A stretch of DNA of 64,000 bases from Nocardia africana NBRC 100379 (GCF_001612635.1 NZ_BDAV01000013.1:1-64000), one strand, 5' to 3'; counted from the stretch's first letter, positions 18,333 to 28,482 are shown. The notes: generated by a model not told the origin, from the sequence alone. Program-made: numbers and translations.

Positions 18333-19889
18333 TCAGCGTAGGTAGGACAGGACGGTCATCATTCCGGCCTCCTGGTGATAGGCGTTGTGACAGTGCAGCA
18401 TCCACTGGCCGGGGTTGCTGGTGTCGAGGTCGGCTTCGACCGTTTGCATCGAGCCGACGATGACGGTGTCCTTGCGGGGCCCGTTTCCAGCGGGCGTACG
18501 GAGCTGGAATGTGTGGCCGTGCAGATGCATCGGGTGAAACATCCCGGTCTGGTGAATCGCAGCCGGATCCGTTGACCGGCGGTCACGTCCAGAGGCGTGC
18601 GGTGGTCGTAGGTGCGGCCGTTGAGGGTCCAGATATGTCGGCTGTTGTCGGCGCCGAGCGCGATATCGAGGGTGTGGTCAGGGCTCTTCTGCGGTAGCCG
18701 GGCGCTGTCGGTGGCGATGAGCTTGTCCGCGGTCAGCGGGGCGGCGGTGAGCTCGGCCGGGCGCACATCGGATGCGGGTGCGGCGCCGCCACCGGTGCGG
18801 ATGAGCGCGAACCCCTGCCCCGCTTTGCCTTCGGCTGCGGCGATGAGAGGAAAGACGCCGTCGCCGAGATCGATGACGGCGTCGTAGCGCTCGCCCATGC
18901 CGATGAGCAGACTGTCGGTGCTGGTCGCCACGACGGGGTAGCCGTCGGTGTGGGTGACCCGTAACCGGTGGCCTCTGACAGCGACGCGGAAGGCGGTATC
19001 GGCGCCGGCATTGATGATTCGCAACCGCATCCGCTGACCGGGCTTGCCGGGAAGGGTGACCGGGTCGGTGCCGGTGCGGCCGTTGATGAGGAAGTACGGG
19101 TAGTCCTTGACGTCGCCGGCGTCGCTGCCGAGCGGGATGCTCGGGTCGGTGGGCATCGACATGCCGCCCATGTTCATGCCACCCATGCCGCTCATACCGT
19201 TGGCCTGCAACTGCCGCAGCTGTTTGTCGGGGGTGCGGCCACCGATGCCGTCGAGCCAATCGTCCAGGACGATGACGGCCTCGGTGTCGTAGTCGCGGCC
19301 GTCGGCGGGGTCTTCGACGATCAGCGGCGCGTACAGCCCGCGGTCGAATTGCAATCCGACGTGCGGATGGAACCAGTACGTGCCGGGATCGGGGGTGGTG
19401 AACTCGTAGCGAAAACCGCTGTGGGGGGCGATCGCGGGCTGAGTGATGTCGGGACTGCCGTCCATAGTTGCACAGCGCGATACCGTGCCAATGGATCGTG
19501 GTCGGCGCGGGGAGCATGTTGGTGACCTCGGCGCGCAGGACCTCGCCGCGGGCCAAGCGGATCTCCTGGCCGGGCAGCCGCCCGCCGTATGTCCAGGTTT
19601 CGACCTCAAACTCCGCCGAGATCGACGGTGGTGGGCCGGGCTTGCAGACTCACCTGCCGCGCCGGGGCGTCAGGGCGCGGCGCGCAGCTTCGGCGGCCTT
19701 CACCTCGGACGAATCGGGCAAGACGAGGTCACGGCGGCGTTCGGGAGTGTTCGAGCAGGCTGCCAGCGCGGCCGCCGCCGCGGTGCCTGCGGTGAGGGTG
19801 AGAAAGCGGCGCCTGTTCAGCGGTGCCGGAGACGAAGAGTGGGTGGGCGGCAGGAGCGCTCCTGAAGGGGTGGGAACTGTCGATGACAT
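18333..19889 (-). pseudogene. Multicopper oxidase with TAT lipoprotein signal, broken by frameshifts
   Basis: All parts of a copper-resistance multicopper oxidase are present but in three frames. The order is a TAT signal plus lipobox (NRRRFLTLTAGTAAAAALAAC) from 19889, the first copper motif IHWHG, then YWFHPHVG, a Met-rich loop (GMSGMGGMNMGGMSM), and finally HPMHLHGHTF and HCHNAYHQEAGMM. Frame changes fall near 19673 (one C lost from a C run), 19465 and 18552 (apparent 4-base loss between repeats). If intact, it would oxidise Cu(I) outside the membrane, like MmcO. It follows a DUF6153-type gene with a CsoR-like operator upstream. Either a real pseudogene or sequence errors. Confidence 0.85.
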
Positions 19890-19949
19890 GGGTCGATCCA
19901 GCCGGAAGGCCCGTCCGGGTTGCCGGGTTGCGGATACGGCTGTGACCTG

Positions 19950-20360
19950 TCAAATCCGCAGGATCGACAGTTCCGCCAAGCTCGGTGACAGCCACGGCGG
20001 CGGATGACGCCGGCGTAGCCGCCGCCAACCTGCCAGCGTCGCCGTCATCGACCAGCCGGTCACTGCCAGCCAGAAGAACAGCACCAGCGCGGCGACACCC
20101 ACAGCGTCGGTCAGCACGAACACACACAGGTGAGTGGCCGAATGCTGATGAGGCGCACCACCTTCATGTGCGTGGTGCTGCTCGGCATGTTCTCCGAGCA
20201 TGACAGACACCATCGACATGGAATGGTCGACACGATCGGGGCCGCCGACTTCGGCAGCGGTTACTCCGGCGTGCATCGCCGCGAGACCGCACAGCAGCAC
20301 GAACAGGCTCAGCACCTGGGCAAGCCGGGCGGCTCGGCGCCTGTCGTGCACTGTAGTCAC
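19950..20360 (-). CDS. DUF6153-type membrane protein with His-rich loop
   Basis: 136 residues: an N-terminal helix (LAQVLSLFVLLCGLAAMHAGV), a His-rich extracytoplasmic loop (EHAEQHHAHEGGAPHQHSATH) and a second helix (VGVAALVLFFWLAVTGW). This layout matches small actinobacterial membrane proteins, often next to copper genes. It is the first gene before the multicopper oxidase (60-base gap), with a CsoR-like palindrome 40 bases upstream. A role in periplasmic copper handling is inferred. Confidence 0.7.
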   Translation of the reverse strand: MTTVHDRRRAARLAQVLSLFVLLCGLAAMHAGVTAAEVGGPDRVDHSMSMVSVMLGEHAEQHHAHEGGAPHQHSATHLCVFVLTDAVGVAALVLFFWLAVTGWSMTATLAGWRRLRRRHPPPWLSPSLAELSILRI

Positions 20361-20398
20361 CGGGTCATCATATGTCCGCCCTCACCGGTACCCGAACC

Positions 20399-20415
20399 TA
20401 CACCCGGGGGGGTAT
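20399..20415 (-). promoter_or_regulatory. CsoR-like copper operator upstream of the DUF6153-multicopper oxidase operon
   Basis: On the minus strand the sequence is ATACCCCCCCGGGTGTA. It resembles the two clearer sites at 21489 and 41956 (ATACCCCC..AGGGTAT) and the TACCC/GGGTA operators of the CsoR/RicR family. It lies about 40 bases upstream of the 20360 start. Confidence 0.55.
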
Positions 20416-20615
20416 GCAGACATGGAGGGGCACACACCCCTCACCAGCGTGATAGACGCTGACCGCACGGGTCTTTCGGCCCCGCGATCAACGTCGGAGG
20501 GCTCTGGTCCACCGATCAGTCGCTGGGCATGGTGAGGAATGAGTTCGAGCGATCCGGCTCGAGCGGCAGGTGGAGGGAGGCTCATGATGAGCACACGAAC
20601 AATGCGAGTTGCGCG

Positions 20616-20834
20616 GTGAGCGGCCCACAGCCGTCGACCGGGCCGGGTCCCGGAGGGATCCGCGGGTCGGGGCATCGCTGGATGATGATCGCCTGCTGCG
20701 TGCCGATCCTGGCGATCGCAGTGATCCTGGTCGTCACCGGAGTGATCCCGGCGGGATTTGTCGTCGTCGCACTCGCGTGCCTCTTGATGATGGCGATGAT
20801 GATGGGCGGCATGGGCCGTCCCGACCGCGACTGA
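20616..20834 (+). CDS. Small Met-rich membrane protein
   Basis: From a GTG at 20616, 72 residues; the start is uncertain. A hydrophilic Gly/Pro start is followed by two hydrophobic helices (MMIACCVPILAIAVILVV, GFVVVALACLLMMAMMMGGM) with a dense Met cluster. This resembles small DUF2933-type membrane proteins from copper loci. It is the first of four same-strand genes leading to the CopB-like ATPase. Confidence 0.5.
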   Translation: MSGPQPSTGPGPGGIRGSGHRWMMIACCVPILAIAVILVVTGVIPAGFVVVALACLLMMAMMMGGMGRPDRD

Positions 20835-20920
20835 CCCACCCCACGTGTTGCCCTGCCACGCACTGGGTAAGGCGCGAGTAGTGCCGTCCGGCACGGCCAG
20901 GTTGAGCAAGGAGATGAACC

Positions 20921-21007
20921 GTGGACATGCAATCGCCGATGATTCAGGTCATGCACTCGAGCATGATGTGGCTGCACCAGCAAGGCATCTGCCCGATGCA
21001 CATGTAA
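20921..21007 (+). CDS. Met/His-rich micro-protein of 28 residues
   Basis: A GTG start with AAGGAG seven bases upstream opens a 28-codon frame ending in TAA. It encodes 8 Met, 3 His and 1 Cys, including SSMMWLHQQG and CPMHM at the C-terminus, a composition typical of copper(I)-binding peptides. It sits in the copper cluster between the Met-rich membrane protein and the SHOCT protein. The strong ribosome site and context argue that it is made; no homologue is known to me. Confidence 0.5.
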   Translation: MDMQSPMIQVMHSSMMWLHQQGICPMHM

Positions 21008-21128
21008 GGCTTCCCCCGCAGCCGGGCGGGACTGCGGTCCACCGCTCGAGGGCCGTTCGGCCGTATTCGAACGCGACGCGGCCCGGCACGATGAACAGCA
21101 ACCAGCGAATGACGCGAAGGAGACGGCG

Positions 21129-21398
21129 ATGATGATGTGGTACGGCAACGGCATGAGCGGCTGGGGCTACAGCCTGATGATCATCGGCATGGTGATCTTC
21201 TGGGCGCTCATTGTGGCCGGCATCGTGGCCCTGGTCCGCTACAGCGGCAGCAGCAGCTCAGCCATCTCGAACCCTCCGCTGCAACCACATGGGCCCACCC
21301 CCCAGCAGATCCTCGCCGAACGCTACGCACGGGGCGAGATCGACGAAGAGGAATACATCCGGCGCACGAAGACGCTCGGGACCGGCACAGCTGCATAA
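21129..21398 (+). CDS. SHOCT-domain membrane protein
   Basis: 89 residues: a short Met/Gly/Trp-rich start (MMMWYGNGMSGWGY), one membrane helix (MIIGMVIFWALIVAGIVALV), a linker and a C-terminal SHOCT domain (PQQILAERYARGEIDEEEYI). Proteins of this layout are common next to copper ATPases in actinobacteria; their biochemical role is unknown. It is separated from the ATPase gene by the CsoR-like operator, so it may have its own transcript. Confidence 0.8.
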   Translation: MMMWYGNGMSGWGYSLMIIGMVIFWALIVAGIVALVRYSGSSSSAISNPPLQPHGPTPQQILAERYARGEIDEEEYIRRTKTLGTGTAA

Positions 21399-21488
21399 CC
21401 GCAGCCACGCACCCAAGAGATGGACAACCCGCCCCGGCGCTACCGAGGCGCCGACGCGGTCGAGCCGGAGCGACGAAGCTACCCGCCA

Positions 21489-21507
21489 TATACCCCCATA
21501 GGGTATA
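21489..21507 (+). promoter_or_regulatory. CsoR-like copper operator upstream of the CopB-like ATPase
   Basis: TATACCC-CCATA-GGGTATA is a perfect 7-bp-arm palindrome of the TACCC/GGGTA class bound by CsoR-family Cu(I) sensors, about 40 bases upstream of the ATPase start. A near-identical site precedes copZ at 41956. Confidence 0.8.
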
Positions 21508-21544
21508 GTGCGATTCGTCGGTGAGACTGAGCGAGGAGAACGTG

Positions 21545-23941
21545 ATGGTCGGCGAATCCGGGCGTAGCACCGCGGTATTGGATGTCAGTGGCGTCGAGTG
21601 GGCGAGCCAGCAGAATGTGGTGACCGCCGCGCTCGGGCGCCGCCCGGGTGTCGTGTCGGTGGAGCCGAATCCGGTGGCGCAGACCGCGACCGTGACGTTC
21701 GACCCGCACCGCACCTCACTGGCCGAGCTACGTAACTGGGTGCGAGACTGCGGATTTCACTGCGCCGGCCAATCCGTGCCCGCCCACGTCTGCGACCCGA
21801 TGCTCGAGCCGAGCACACAACCACCCACACCGGATCACGCGGCGGACAGAACCACAGCGACCGGCCACGCCGAAATGGATCATGCTGGGCGCGCGGGAAT
21901 GGAGCATGCCGGTCACGCCGAGATGGAGCATGGCGGTCACGCCGGTCACGCGGGGATGTCGATGGCGGCGATGGCTGCCGACATGCGTAACCGGTTCATT
22001 GTGTCGGCGGTGTTCTCGCTGGCGGTGATGGCGTGGTCGCCGATGGCCACCGACATGTTCGGGCTCCATCTGCCGACGCCTTTCGGTGTGCGCCAAGACA
22101 TTTGGGCGCTGCTGCTGAGCCTGCCGGTGATTTTCTATTCCTCGACGATCTTCTTCACCGGCGCGGTGCAGGCATTGCGAGCCCGCACCCTGGACATGAT
22201 GGTGCTGGTCGCGGTCGGCATCGGCGCGGGCTGGCTGTATTCGCTGGCGATCACCCTCACCGGTGGCGGCGAGGTGTTCTACGAGGCCTCCACGATGCTG
22301 GCCACATTCGTGCTGCTGGGACATTGGTTCGAGATGCGCGCCCGCGGCGGCGCCAACGACGCGATCCGCACCCTGCTCGACCTGGCGCCACCGAAAGCAC
22401 TGGTGATCCGCGACGGCGCCGAGGTCGAGATCCCCACGTCCGAGGTCGTCGTCGGTGACATGCTGCTGGTGCGGCCGGGCACAAAGATCGCCGTCGACGG
22501 AGTAGTCACCGACGGTGACAGCGAGGTCGACGAATCGATGGTCACCGGTGAAAGCCTGCCGGTACACAAACAACCCGGCTCCCCCGTGATCGGCGCGACC
22601 ATCAACGCCAACGGCACGCTGCGCGTGCGCGCCACCAAAATCGGCGCCGACACCGCGCTCGCACAGATCGTCAACCTCGTCCAACAGGCCCAGAACTCCA
22701 AAGCCCCCGGACAGAAGCTGGCCGACCGCGCCGCGTTCTGGCTGGTCCTGGTCGCCCTGCTCGGCGGTGGCCTCACCCTGGGGGTGTGGCTGCTGGCCGG
22801 GGCCGGCTTCGCGAAAGCGATGCTGTTCGCGATCACCGTCGTCGTGATCACCTGCCCCGATGCTCTCGGCCTGGCCACCCCGACCGCGATCATGGTCGGC
22901 ACCGGGCTCGGCGCCAAACGCGGCGTGCTGTTCAAGAACGCGATGGCCCTTGAATCCTCGGCTCACGTGCAGATAGTGGTGATGGACAAAACCGGCACCC
23001 TCACCAAGGGCGAACCCGAGGTCACCGAGATCGTCACCGACGGCTACGCCGGCGACGACACCGAACTTCTGGGCCTGCTCGCGGCCGTCGAACGAGAATC
23101 CGAACACCCCCTCGCCCAAGCCGTCGTCGGCTACGCCGACGCCCACGGTGCCACCACCGCGACAGCAGAGCGGTTCGAAAATGTGCCCGGCCACGGCGCC
23201 ATCGCCACGGTCGACGGGCGCCGCGTCGTCATCGGCAACCGGCGCCTGTTCGAACGCGAGGGAATCGAGCTGGGCGAGTTGGCCACAGCCCGGGACCGTC
23301 TGGCCGCAACCGGTCACACCGCCGTGCTGGCAGCCGTCGACGACAAGGCCGCCGCAGTGATCGCCATCGCCGACGCAGCCCGCGACACCTCCGCGGCCGC
23401 GGTACGCGAACTACACGATCTCGGCATCGAAGTCGTCATGCTCACCGGCGACAACCAAGCCACCGCCGACCGTATCGCCGCCGGCCTCGGCATCGACACC
23501 GTGATCGCCGAAGTCCTGCCCGGCGACAAAGCCGCCCGCATCGCCGAACTACAAACCGGCGGCCGCAAAGTCGCCATGGTCGGCGACGGCGTCAACGACG
23601 CCCCCGCCCTCGCACAAGCCGACCTCGGCATCGCCATCGGCGCCGGCACCGACGTCGCCATCGAAACCGCCGACCTGGTACTGATGCGATCCGATCCCCT
23701 CGACGTACCTACCGCGTTGCGCATCGGCCGCGGCACCCTCCGCAAAATGCACCAAAACCTCGGCTGGGCCGTCGGTTACAACACCCTCGCCCTCCCCATC
23801 GCCGCCGGAGTATTCGAACCACTCATAGGACTCACCCTGCGCCCCGAAATCGCCGCCATGTCCATGTCCGGATCCAGCATCATCGTCGCCGTCAACGCAC
23901 TGGCCCTCAAACGACTCCGACTCCCCGACCACACCGGATAA
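21545..23941 (+). CDS. CopB-like P1B ATPase with CPD membrane motif
   Basis: 798 residues from the ATG at 21545 (GAGGAG seven bases upstream). The N-terminus is a ferredoxin-like HMA fold that lacks the usual CxxC (GVEWASQQN in its place) but has CGFHC at its end. A His/Met-rich segment with repeated [16 protein letters not shown] units follows. [13 protein letters not shown] (Asp481) and GDGVNDAP are intact. The membrane motif is Cys437-Pro-Asp ([14 protein letters not shown]), not CPC or CPH, while the last helix has [14 protein letters not shown] as in CopB/P1B-3. It probably exports copper (or silver) and is under the CsoR-like operator. The metal specificity is uncertain because of the CPD motif. 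Confidence 0.85.
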   Translation: MVGESGRSTAVLDVSGVEWASQQNVVTAALGRRPGVVSVEPNPVAQTATVTFDPHRTSLAELRNWVRDCGFHCAGQSVPAHVCDPMLEPSTQPPTPDHAADRTTATGHAEMDHAGRAGMEHAGHAEMEHGGHAGHAGMSMAAMAADMRNRFIVSAVFSLAVMAWSPMATDMFGLHLPTPFGVRQDIWALLLSLPVIFYSSTIFFTGAVQALRARTLDMMVLVAVGIGAGWLYSLAITLTGGGEVFYEASTMLATFVLLGHWFEMRARGGANDAIRTLLDLAPPKALVIRDGAEVEIPTSEVVVGDMLLVRPGTKIAVDGVVTDGDSEVDESMVTGESLPVHKQPGSPVIGATINANGTLRVRATKIGADTALAQIVNLVQQAQNSKAPGQKLADRAAFWLVLVALLGGGLTLGVWLLAGAGFAKAMLFAITVVVITCPDALGLATPTAIMVGTGLGAKRGVLFKNAMALESSAHVQIVVMDKTGTLTKGEPEVTEIVTDGYAGDDTELLGLLAAVERESEHPLAQAVVGYADAHGATTATAERFENVPGHGAIATVDGRRVVIGNRRLFEREGIELGELATARDRLAATGHTAVLAAVDDKAAAVIAIADAARDTSAAAVRELHDLGIEVVMLTGDNQATADRIAAGLGIDTVIAEVLPGDKAARIAELQTGGRKVAMVGDGVNDAPALAQADLGIAIGAGTDVAIETADLVLMRSDPLDVPTALRIGRGTLRKMHQNLGWAVGYNTLALPIAAGVFEPLIGLTLRPEIAAMSMSGSSIIVAVNALALKRLRLPDHTG

Positions 23942-24045
23942 CGCCGAGCGCATCGACGCGATCACCCCCGCCGACGGTGACGAGGTGTGCTTGCGCTACC
24001 GCACTGGTCGCCGGGCCCCGCCGCCGGTCTGGCATGGGGCGATGG

Positions 24046-24260
24046 TCACCGCGACCGGACAGAAGGTTTGGTAGCGGCGGCGAAAAACAGTGGCATGGCC
24101 AGCATCAACCGGTCACTGCGGCCGCGATGGGTTTGCTCGGCGATCCAGCTGTCCGCCTGCTCACGGGTGACGGCCCCGGCAGCGCAAGCATTCTCAGCCA
24201 GACCTGAAAGCATCGGCACCATCAGCTCATCGACGAACACCACCGCGTGAACCTCCACCG
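24046..24260 (-). pseudogene. 3' part of a methyltransferase gene severed by the IS3 insertion
   Basis: The minus-strand frame (VHAVVFVDELMVPMLSGLAE... to TKPSVRSR, stop at 24046) is the missing C-terminus of the methyltransferase whose 5' part lies at 28721-29281. If the DNA between them and one copy of the CCG duplication are removed, the frame continues without change (GFVDVAV-EVHAVVF). It has no ribosome site of its own. Confidence 0.85.
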
Positions 24261-24327
24261 TGGGGCTCCCCTGAAGTAGTGGACATCCGAGATAGCGGGA
24301 CCGTGGGTCCCTGGAAGGATGTTCACC

Positions 24328-24663
24328 ATGCCTCGTCCGCGTCGATCGTATTCACCCGAGTACCGGGTGGAAGCGGCGCACCGGGTGATCGATTCCGGCC
24401 GGTCGGTGCGTGAGATCGCCCGTGAACTGGACGTGCACGAGAACCTGCTGCACAAGTGGGTGCGTGAGGAGCGGCGCCGCATGGCTGCGGCCGGGCAGGC
24501 CGGCTCTGGTGGTCGGCGACCCGATGATGTTGGAGGTCAACCGCTTTCAGCCGATGAGCGTGCGGAGTTGATCAGGTTGCGCGCGAAGGTGGCAGAGCAG
24601 GCGAAAGATATCGCTTTCCTGGAAAAAGCCTCGGCGTACTTTGCGGCACGGCATCCAAAGTGA
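24328..24663 (+). CDS. IS3-family OrfA (helix-turn-helix and leucine zipper)
   Basis: 111 residues starting MPRPRRSYSPEYRVEA; the start is set by GGAAGG nine bases upstream (an ATG at 24319 is too close to it). It contains the transposase-8 helix-turn-helix (SVRELARELDV-like: SVREIARELDVHENLLHKW) and a heptad region (LIRLRAKVAEQAKDIAFLEKA). It overlaps orfB by 4 bases with orfB in the -1 frame, the usual arrangement for programmed frameshifting. Confidence 0.9.
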   Translation: MPRPRRSYSPEYRVEAAHRVIDSGRSVREIARELDVHENLLHKWVREERRRMAAAGQAGSGGRRPDDVGGQPLSADERAELIRLRAKVAEQAKDIAFLEKASAYFAARHPK

Positions 24664-25343
24664 GCAGGTTCGAGCTCATGGCGGCAGAGTGCGCCGACCA
24701 TGATGTGACCCGGATGGCCGAACTACTCGCCGTCTCGACCTCCGGCTACTACCGATTCCTGCAGGTGCGCGCCGATCCGCAGCTGTCACCGCGACTGCAA
24801 CGGCGCCGCGATCTGGAGGTGAAAATCCTTGCTCACCACAGAGCTTCACGCGGCACTTACGGGTCTCCACGCATCACTGCGGACCTGCGGGCCGAGGGCG
24901 AGCGGATGTCGAAGAACACCGTCGCGGCGATCATGGCCGATCTTGGGATCGAGGGCATCAGCCCGCGCTCGTTCAAGACCACCACCGTGGTCGATCCGGT
25001 CGCGGAATTCCCGCCCGACCTGGTCGGGCGCCGCTTCGACCGTGGACGTCCCGACATGGTCTGGTCGTCGGACATCACCTACTTGACCTGCGGCGAGGGC
25101 GACATGTTCCTGTGCGTGATCCGGGACGAACACTCCCGGCGGGCACTGGGCTGGGCCCTGGCCGATCACATGCGGGCCGAGTTGGTCATCACCGCGGTCG
25201 ATCGGGCGGTGTTCGTCCGTGGTGGCCGCTGCCGGTCGACAATTCTGCACAGTGACCGCGGCACCCAATACACCGCCACGGCGACCGCCAGCGCGTGCGC
25301 GCGGCACGGTTTGCTGCGTTCGGCCGGCGCGACCGGCATATGC
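24660..25343 (+). pseudogene. IS3 OrfB transposase, N-terminal 228 codons (interrupted)
   Basis: DDE transposase from a GTG start. It shows the HTH_21 region (HHRASRGTYGSPRITADLR) and the first two catalytic acids in VWSSDITYL and HSDRGTQY. At codon 228 (GIC) the frame enters foreign DNA and stops after four codons. The third catalytic residue (Glu of AESLWSSFKHE) is on the far side of the insertion, so the enzyme is inactive unless the insert excises. Confidence 0.92.
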
Positions 25344-25346
25344 CCC

Positions 25347-25359
25347 TTATCCGGCTAAT
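25347..25359 (+). repeat. Left terminal inverted repeat of the dual-recombinase element
   Basis: TTATCCGGCTAAT, three bases inside the junction; its exact inverse is at 28470-28482. Confidence 0.85.
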
Positions 25360-25449
25360 GTCCATCGATTCCCTGGTCAAGGGGGCTACGGGTGTGTCCG
25401 GCGATTCGTGTGACTGCGTGTCGGCTGAGCCGGAGTAGACCTGTCGGGC

Positions 25450-26541
25450 ATGAGCACGGACAACCGTGATCGACTGCGCCTGGAACACGAGGACGGGCGA
25501 TGGTTTCTGGCCGGACCGGGTGCCGATGGTCTGGGCCTGGTCGACGAGTATCTGGGTTATCTGGCTGATCGCAACTATTCACCGAAGACGTTGCGGGCCT
25601 ATGGGTTCGATCTGGTGATGTTCGGACGGTGGCTACTCGGCGAAGGACTGTCGATCGAGGATGTGACCACGGCGGTGCTGCTGCGGTTTCTGGCTGCGTG
25701 CCGGGCCGCGAGGTTGCCGGGTCGGCCGGGTCCGAACGTGGTGGATCTGGCGGGCCGACGGCTGGACGGGTATGCCGCGGCGACGGTGAACCGGCGGCTG
25801 GTGGCGGTGTCGGGGTTGTTCGCCTTCCGCGCGATGCGCGACCCGACGTTGCGGAGTCCGGTGCCGAAAGGTCTTGACGCGCAACGATTCGTCCCGGGCG
25901 AGAAGACCGGATTGCTGGCGCATCTGGTGCGTAAACCGCGCCCACGATCGGCACTGCGGTTGCGGGAACCACGCCGGCTGCCCAGGCCGTTGGCGGTGTC
26001 GGAGGCGGCTCGGCTGCTGGGGAGTCTGCGGACTTGGCGTGACCGCGCGATCGCCGGGCTCATGCTCTACTGCGGGTTGCGGTCGTGTGAGGTGCTGGCC
26101 TTGGAGATCGCCGATGTCGATATCGGCCGCGGCTGGATCCGGGTCTGGGGCAAGGGCGCCAAAGAACGCGCCGTCCCGCTCGACGCGGATCTGGCGCGCG
26201 TGATCCAGGACTATCTGCTCACCGAACGTCCCGAATCACGCTCTGCACGTTTGTTTCTGGTCGCGAAGGGCCCGAACCGGGGACAACCACTCACCGCGGC
26301 CGGGTTGCGGACGATATTTCGTTACCACCGGCAGCTTTCGGGTGTCACGGCCGGGCATCCGCACGCGTTGCGGCATTCGTTCGGCACCGCCCTGGCCGAA
26401 GCCGGGGTCGATCTGTCGGTGATGCAGGCACTGCTCGGGCACACCCACGTCGACACCACCACCCGCTACATCTACTTGGCGCCCAAGAGGGTGAAGGAGG
26501 AATTCGATGCCGCTCGCGCACGTATTCGCCGCCAGGAGTGA
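25450..26541 (+). CDS. Tyrosine recombinase 1 (TnpA-like) of the nested element
   Basis: 363 residues. The N-terminal core-binding domain (VDEYLGYLADRNYSPKTLRA) is followed by a catalytic domain with Arg (LMLYCGLRSCEVLAL), the HALRHSFGTALAEAG box, GHTHVDTTTRYIYLA with the nucleophilic Tyr, and Lys in GKGAKERAVPL. All active-site residues appear present. It overlaps the next gene by 35 bases, so the two proteins are likely made together and may act as a pair. Confidence 0.9.
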   Translation: MSTDNRDRLRLEHEDGRWFLAGPGADGLGLVDEYLGYLADRNYSPKTLRAYGFDLVMFGRWLLGEGLSIEDVTTAVLLRFLAACRAARLPGRPGPNVVDLAGRRLDGYAAATVNRRLVAVSGLFAFRAMRDPTLRSPVPKGLDAQRFVPGEKTGLLAHLVRKPRPRSALRLREPRRLPRPLAVSEAARLLGSLRTWRDRAIAGLMLYCGLRSCEVLALEIADVDIGRGWIRVWGKGAKERAVPLDADLARVIQDYLLTERPESRSARLFLVAKGPNRGQPLTAAGLRTIFRYHRQLSGVTAGHPHALRHSFGTALAEAGVDLSVMQALLGHTHVDTTTRYIYLAPKRVKEEFDAARARIRRQE

Positions 26542-28432
26542 CGCCGACGACATCTACCACCTCTATCTGGCCGAACTGGCCCGCAGCGGCCGCGGCAGCG
26601 CCCCCTACTACAGTTCGGCCCGCACATTCATGCAGCAATGGCCGCACCCGCAGGACTGGGCCCATGAGCCGCTCGAGGTCCGACTGTCGGCGAACTCGTC
26701 GACACGGCCGTTCATCACCTTCCTGATGCTGCACAACCTGCTGCGTCCCGGCTACGACTATCTGCTCGAACGCAAGATCTCCAGCCTCTGGCGCGAGATA
26801 GACGCCTCCCCGATCGGCGGCGATCTCGCCGAATTCCTCACCACCGCACACAGACTCGGATTCACCCAAAGAGTCCGCACCGCGACCGGGTCCCAGGCGC
26901 CGGCGCGGCTGCTGATCCAGACCGGCCGCCGCTTGCACCAGCTCACCGTCGCCGATCTCGACGAGTTCGCCGACGCCTGCCGGATGCGCCAGGCCCGCAC
27001 CGGCAAGGGCTGGCACCACTACAAAGCCGCCCTCGCCAACACGCACCTGGTGTTGTTCCACCTCGGGGTCCTGCCCGAACCACCACGCCCCGGCGGGCCC
27101 TGGGACTTCGCGGTCCGCCTCGACGGCATCACCCCGGCCATCGCCGCAGCGATGATCGACTACCTGAACGCGAAACGCGGCACCTGCACCCGCCACACCG
27201 TCTCCAGCATGGCCACCCGGCTCACCGGGTTCGGCCGGTTCCTCACCGACCTCGACCCCACCCTGACCCGGCTGGCGCAGCTGGACCGCCGCCGCCACAT
27301 CGAGCCTTGGCTGGCCAGCCTGCCCGACGCGGTGAACAGCAAGACCGGTGCACCGATCGGCGTCGCCGACCATGCCCGCCGCGTCGTCGCGGTCAACACC
27401 TTCCTCACCGAGATCACCGAATGGGGATGGAACGACGCACCGAGCCGGAAACTGTTGTTCCGCAACGACGTTCCCCGCCTCCCCAAACCGCTGCCACGCT
27501 ACATCCCGGTCGACGCCGACCGGCGGCTCACCGACGCTCTGCGTTGCAGCGAACACGAACTCGCCGCCTCAGCGTTGCTGCTGGCACCGGCTTGCGGACT
27601 CCGGATCGGGGAACTACTCGACCTCGAAATCGACTGCGTCCACGAGATTCCCGGCGAGGGAGCCTGGCTGAAAGTCCCGCTCGGCAAACTCGACACCGAA
27701 CGGATGGTCCCCCTCGACGAGGAAGCCGTCGAACTCGTCGACCGGATCATCGAAATCCGCAGCCCCGGACAGCCATTGACCCATCCCCGCACCGGGAAAC
27801 CGGCCCAGTTCCTGTTCACCCACCACGGCAGCCGGCTCGCACAGCAAGGCGTCCGCCTCGAACTCGACCGCGCCGCGGCCGCCGCCAGGATCGGGCACGT
27901 CACCCCGCACCAACTGCGCCACACCTACGCCACCGCCCTGGTCAACGCCGGCGTCTCACTGCAATCGCTGATGGCGTTACTCGGGCACGTCTCCGCGCAA
28001 ATGAGCCTGCGTTACGGGAAACTGTTCGACACCACCGTCCGCACCGAATACGAACGCGCCCTCACCCTCGCCAAAGACCACCTCGCCGCGCTGCCGACCA
28101 CCCCCGCCGGCACCAAAGCGCTACCGCTGACTGACATCACCGGCAGCAAAGACTGGACCGACACACCAACTCTGAAATCCCGTCTCGCTGGCGGTTTCTG
28201 CCTACGCGCACCCGCCCAAGGCGCCTGCCCCTACGCCAACATCTGCGAACACTGCCCGAACTTCCGCACCGACGCCACCTACCTGCCCATCCTCGCCGCC
28301 CAACGCACCGACGCCCGAAAACTCGCCGAAGACGCCCAACGCCGCGGCTGGATCACCGAAGCCGACCGCCACCACAAACTCATCGCCCGACTCGACGCCA
28401 CCATCACCGACATCCAGAAATCAGCCGGATAA
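26507..28432 (+). CDS. Tyrosine recombinase 2 (TnpB-like) with C-terminal Cys cluster
   Basis: 641 residues, longer than ordinary integrases. The N-terminal 300 residues hold helical core-binding segments; the catalytic domain has Arg in APACGLRIGELLDL, HQLRHTYATALVNAG, GHVSAQMSLRYGKLF (Tyr) and Lys in LGKLDTERMVPL. A C-terminal extension contains CLRAPAQGACPYANICEHC, a probable zinc-binding cluster, then a helical tail ending at the subterminal AGCCGGATAA repeat (28423-28432). It is thought to work with recombinase 1. Confidence 0.88.
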   Translation: MPLAHVFAARSDADDIYHLYLAELARSGRGSAPYYSSARTFMQQWPHPQDWAHEPLEVRLSANSSTRPFITFLMLHNLLRPGYDYLLERKISSLWREIDASPIGGDLAEFLTTAHRLGFTQRVRTATGSQAPARLLIQTGRRLHQLTVADLDEFADACRMRQARTGKGWHHYKAALANTHLVLFHLGVLPEPPRPGGPWDFAVRLDGITPAIAAAMIDYLNAKRGTCTRHTVSSMATRLTGFGRFLTDLDPTLTRLAQLDRRRHIEPWLASLPDAVNSKTGAPIGVADHARRVVAVNTFLTEITEWGWNDAPSRKLLFRNDVPRLPKPLPRYIPVDADRRLTDALRCSEHELAASALLLAPACGLRIGELLDLEIDCVHEIPGEGAWLKVPLGKLDTERMVPLDEEAVELVDRIIEIRSPGQPLTHPRTGKPAQFLFTHHGSRLAQQGVRLELDRAAAAARIGHVTPHQLRHTYATALVNAGVSLQSLMALLGHVSAQMSLRYGKLFDTTVRTEYERALTLAKDHLAALPTTPAGTKALPLTDITGSKDWTDTPTLKSRLAGGFCLRAPAQGACPYANICEHCPNFRTDATYLPILAAQRTDARKLAEDAQRRGWITEADRHHKLIARLDATITDIQKSAG

Positions 28433-28469
28433 CCCGGAAACCCCCTCCGACGAAGCAAGATCAGCTCAG

Positions 28470-28482
28470 ATTAGCCGGATAA
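28470..28482 (-). repeat. Right terminal inverted repeat of the dual-recombinase element
   Basis: ATTAGCCGGATAA, the exact inverse of the left repeat at 25347-25359. Confidence 0.85.

Noticed and set aside
20845-21132. 95-codon plus-strand frame overlapping the 28-residue peptide
   Set aside because: It has no ribosome site of comparable quality and a low-complexity translation; the micro-protein frame fits the AAGGAG site better.
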